From: Alphaproteobacteria bacterium
Lineage (GTDB): Bacteria > Pseudomonadota > Alphaproteobacteria > RS24
Assembly (NCBI GenBank): GCA_022428185.1
Contig: JAKMCZ010000224.1
Location: 1-6,443 of the forward strand
DNA: 6,443 bases
Direction of reading: 5' to 3'
The notes under the pieces were generated by a model. The model searched no databases and had not been told where the DNA came from. It saw only the letters and a list, made by a program, of their open reading frames with translations. Shown here one piece after another: positions 6,055 to 6,443 of this stretch. Every line of letters begins with the position of its first letter. Position 1 is the stretch's first letter. The position numbers and the translations under genes are program-made.

Positions 6055-6443
6055 TGGCACAGACCCCTCCAGAAAAATCACGCAGCAAGTCAGCGCCATC
6101 AATTTTGAGCCATGACATGCATGTTGTCGGGAAGATTTTCTCAACCGGCGATATTCAAATCGAAGGCCGCCTTGATGGTGATTTACGTTCGCATGCCGTC
6201 ACAATCGGTGAAAAAGCAATCGTATCAGGCGAAGTTGCCGGCGAAACCGTCACTGTTTTTGGTCAGGTTAAAGGCACTATTCGCGCCAATCAGGTCTATC
6301 TTTGCGCCACCAGCAAGGTTAGTGGCGATGTATTCAACGAAAGACTGGCGATTGAAACCGGTGCGCAATTGAACGGCGCTGTTAAACGAGAAAAAGACCC
6401 GCTCAAAAATGCTGCAATCAAATTAGTTGATGAAGGCGATGAA
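6054..6443 (+). CDS. Bactofilin (polymer-forming cytoskeletal protein), C-terminus cut by window edge
   Basis: The first 130 codons of a bactofilin are present, with no stop before the edge. Bactofilins self-assemble without nucleotides into filaments on the inner face of the cytoplasmic membrane and position cell-wall enzymes. Residues 1-16 are a hydrophilic, Ser/Lys/Pro-rich tail without the MFSK-type membrane-binding start known from some homologues. The core, about 17-112, shows the right-handed beta-helix rhythm of Gly and Val/Ile: GDIQIEGRLDGDL (32-44), VSGEVAGETVTVFGQVKGTI (57-76), VSGDVFNERLAIETGAQLNG (89-108), then AVKRE. From about 113 a charged tail begins (EKDPLKN). Homologues commonly have 130-200 residues, so the core looks complete and only the tail is missing. 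The ATG overlaps the M23 stop as TAATG, which ties its synthesis to that of its likely partner enzyme. It is related to CcmA/BacA-type shape proteins. Confidence 0.93.
   Translation, partial: MAQTPPEKSRSKSAPSILSHDMHVVGKIFSTGDIQIEGRLDGDLRSHAVTIGEKAIVSGEVAGETVTVFGQVKGTIRANQVYLCATSKVSGDVFNERLAIETGAQLNGAVKREKDPLKNAAIKLVDEGDE

Noticed and set aside
5758..6144. 128-codon open frame on the minus strand
   Set aside because: Antisense to the M23 catalytic domain and bactofilin start, both firmly identified.
1..6443. Mobile element, CRISPR, phage or defence system
   Set aside because: No transposase, integrase, direct-repeat array, terminal inverted repeats or defence-type domain was seen; the content is ordinary chromosomal envelope and redox genes.

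Overview
The window reads as chromosomal DNA from an alphaproteobacterium. This rests on the gene families and their sequence style: a YhdP/AsmA-type giant envelope protein, a bactofilin directly behind an M23 peptidase with the alphaproteobacterial N-terminal layout, and a PrxQ/BCP next to a DUF455 ferritin-like protein. Base composition is moderate and looks even across the window. I see no tRNA, rRNA, insertion sequence, CRISPR array or phage gene. The genus cannot be named from this sequence.

Layout: positions 1-3226 on the minus strand hold one long AsmA/DUF3971-family gene, cut at the left edge near its C-terminus. A 132-base divergent intergenic region (3227-3358) separates it from a plus-strand series that runs to the right edge. 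The series is a bcp peroxiredoxin (3359-3829), a DUF455 ferritin-like gene overlapping it by 11 bases with a GTG start (3819-4622), a 94-base gap with candidate promoter and regulatory motifs (4623-4716), a membrane-anchored M23 metallopeptidase (4717-6054), and a bactofilin overlapping it by one base (6054 to the right edge, incomplete). No stretch over 300 bases lacks a gene.

How the genes may work together: the outer genes are envelope genes. The AsmA-like protein probably helps move lipid between the inner and outer membranes. The M23 enzyme cuts peptidoglycan cross-links, and the bactofilin is a polymer-forming scaffold that is known in several bacteria to position or control such an enzyme. 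The middle pair, bcp and DUF455, is translationally coupled and joins a thiol peroxidase to a probable di-iron protein of unknown activity.

Nothing here is clearly a new system. The points most worth a second look are the M23-bactofilin overlap, the CtrA-like motif and palindrome in front of it, the single-cysteine peroxiredoxin, and the coupled bcp-DUF455 pair.
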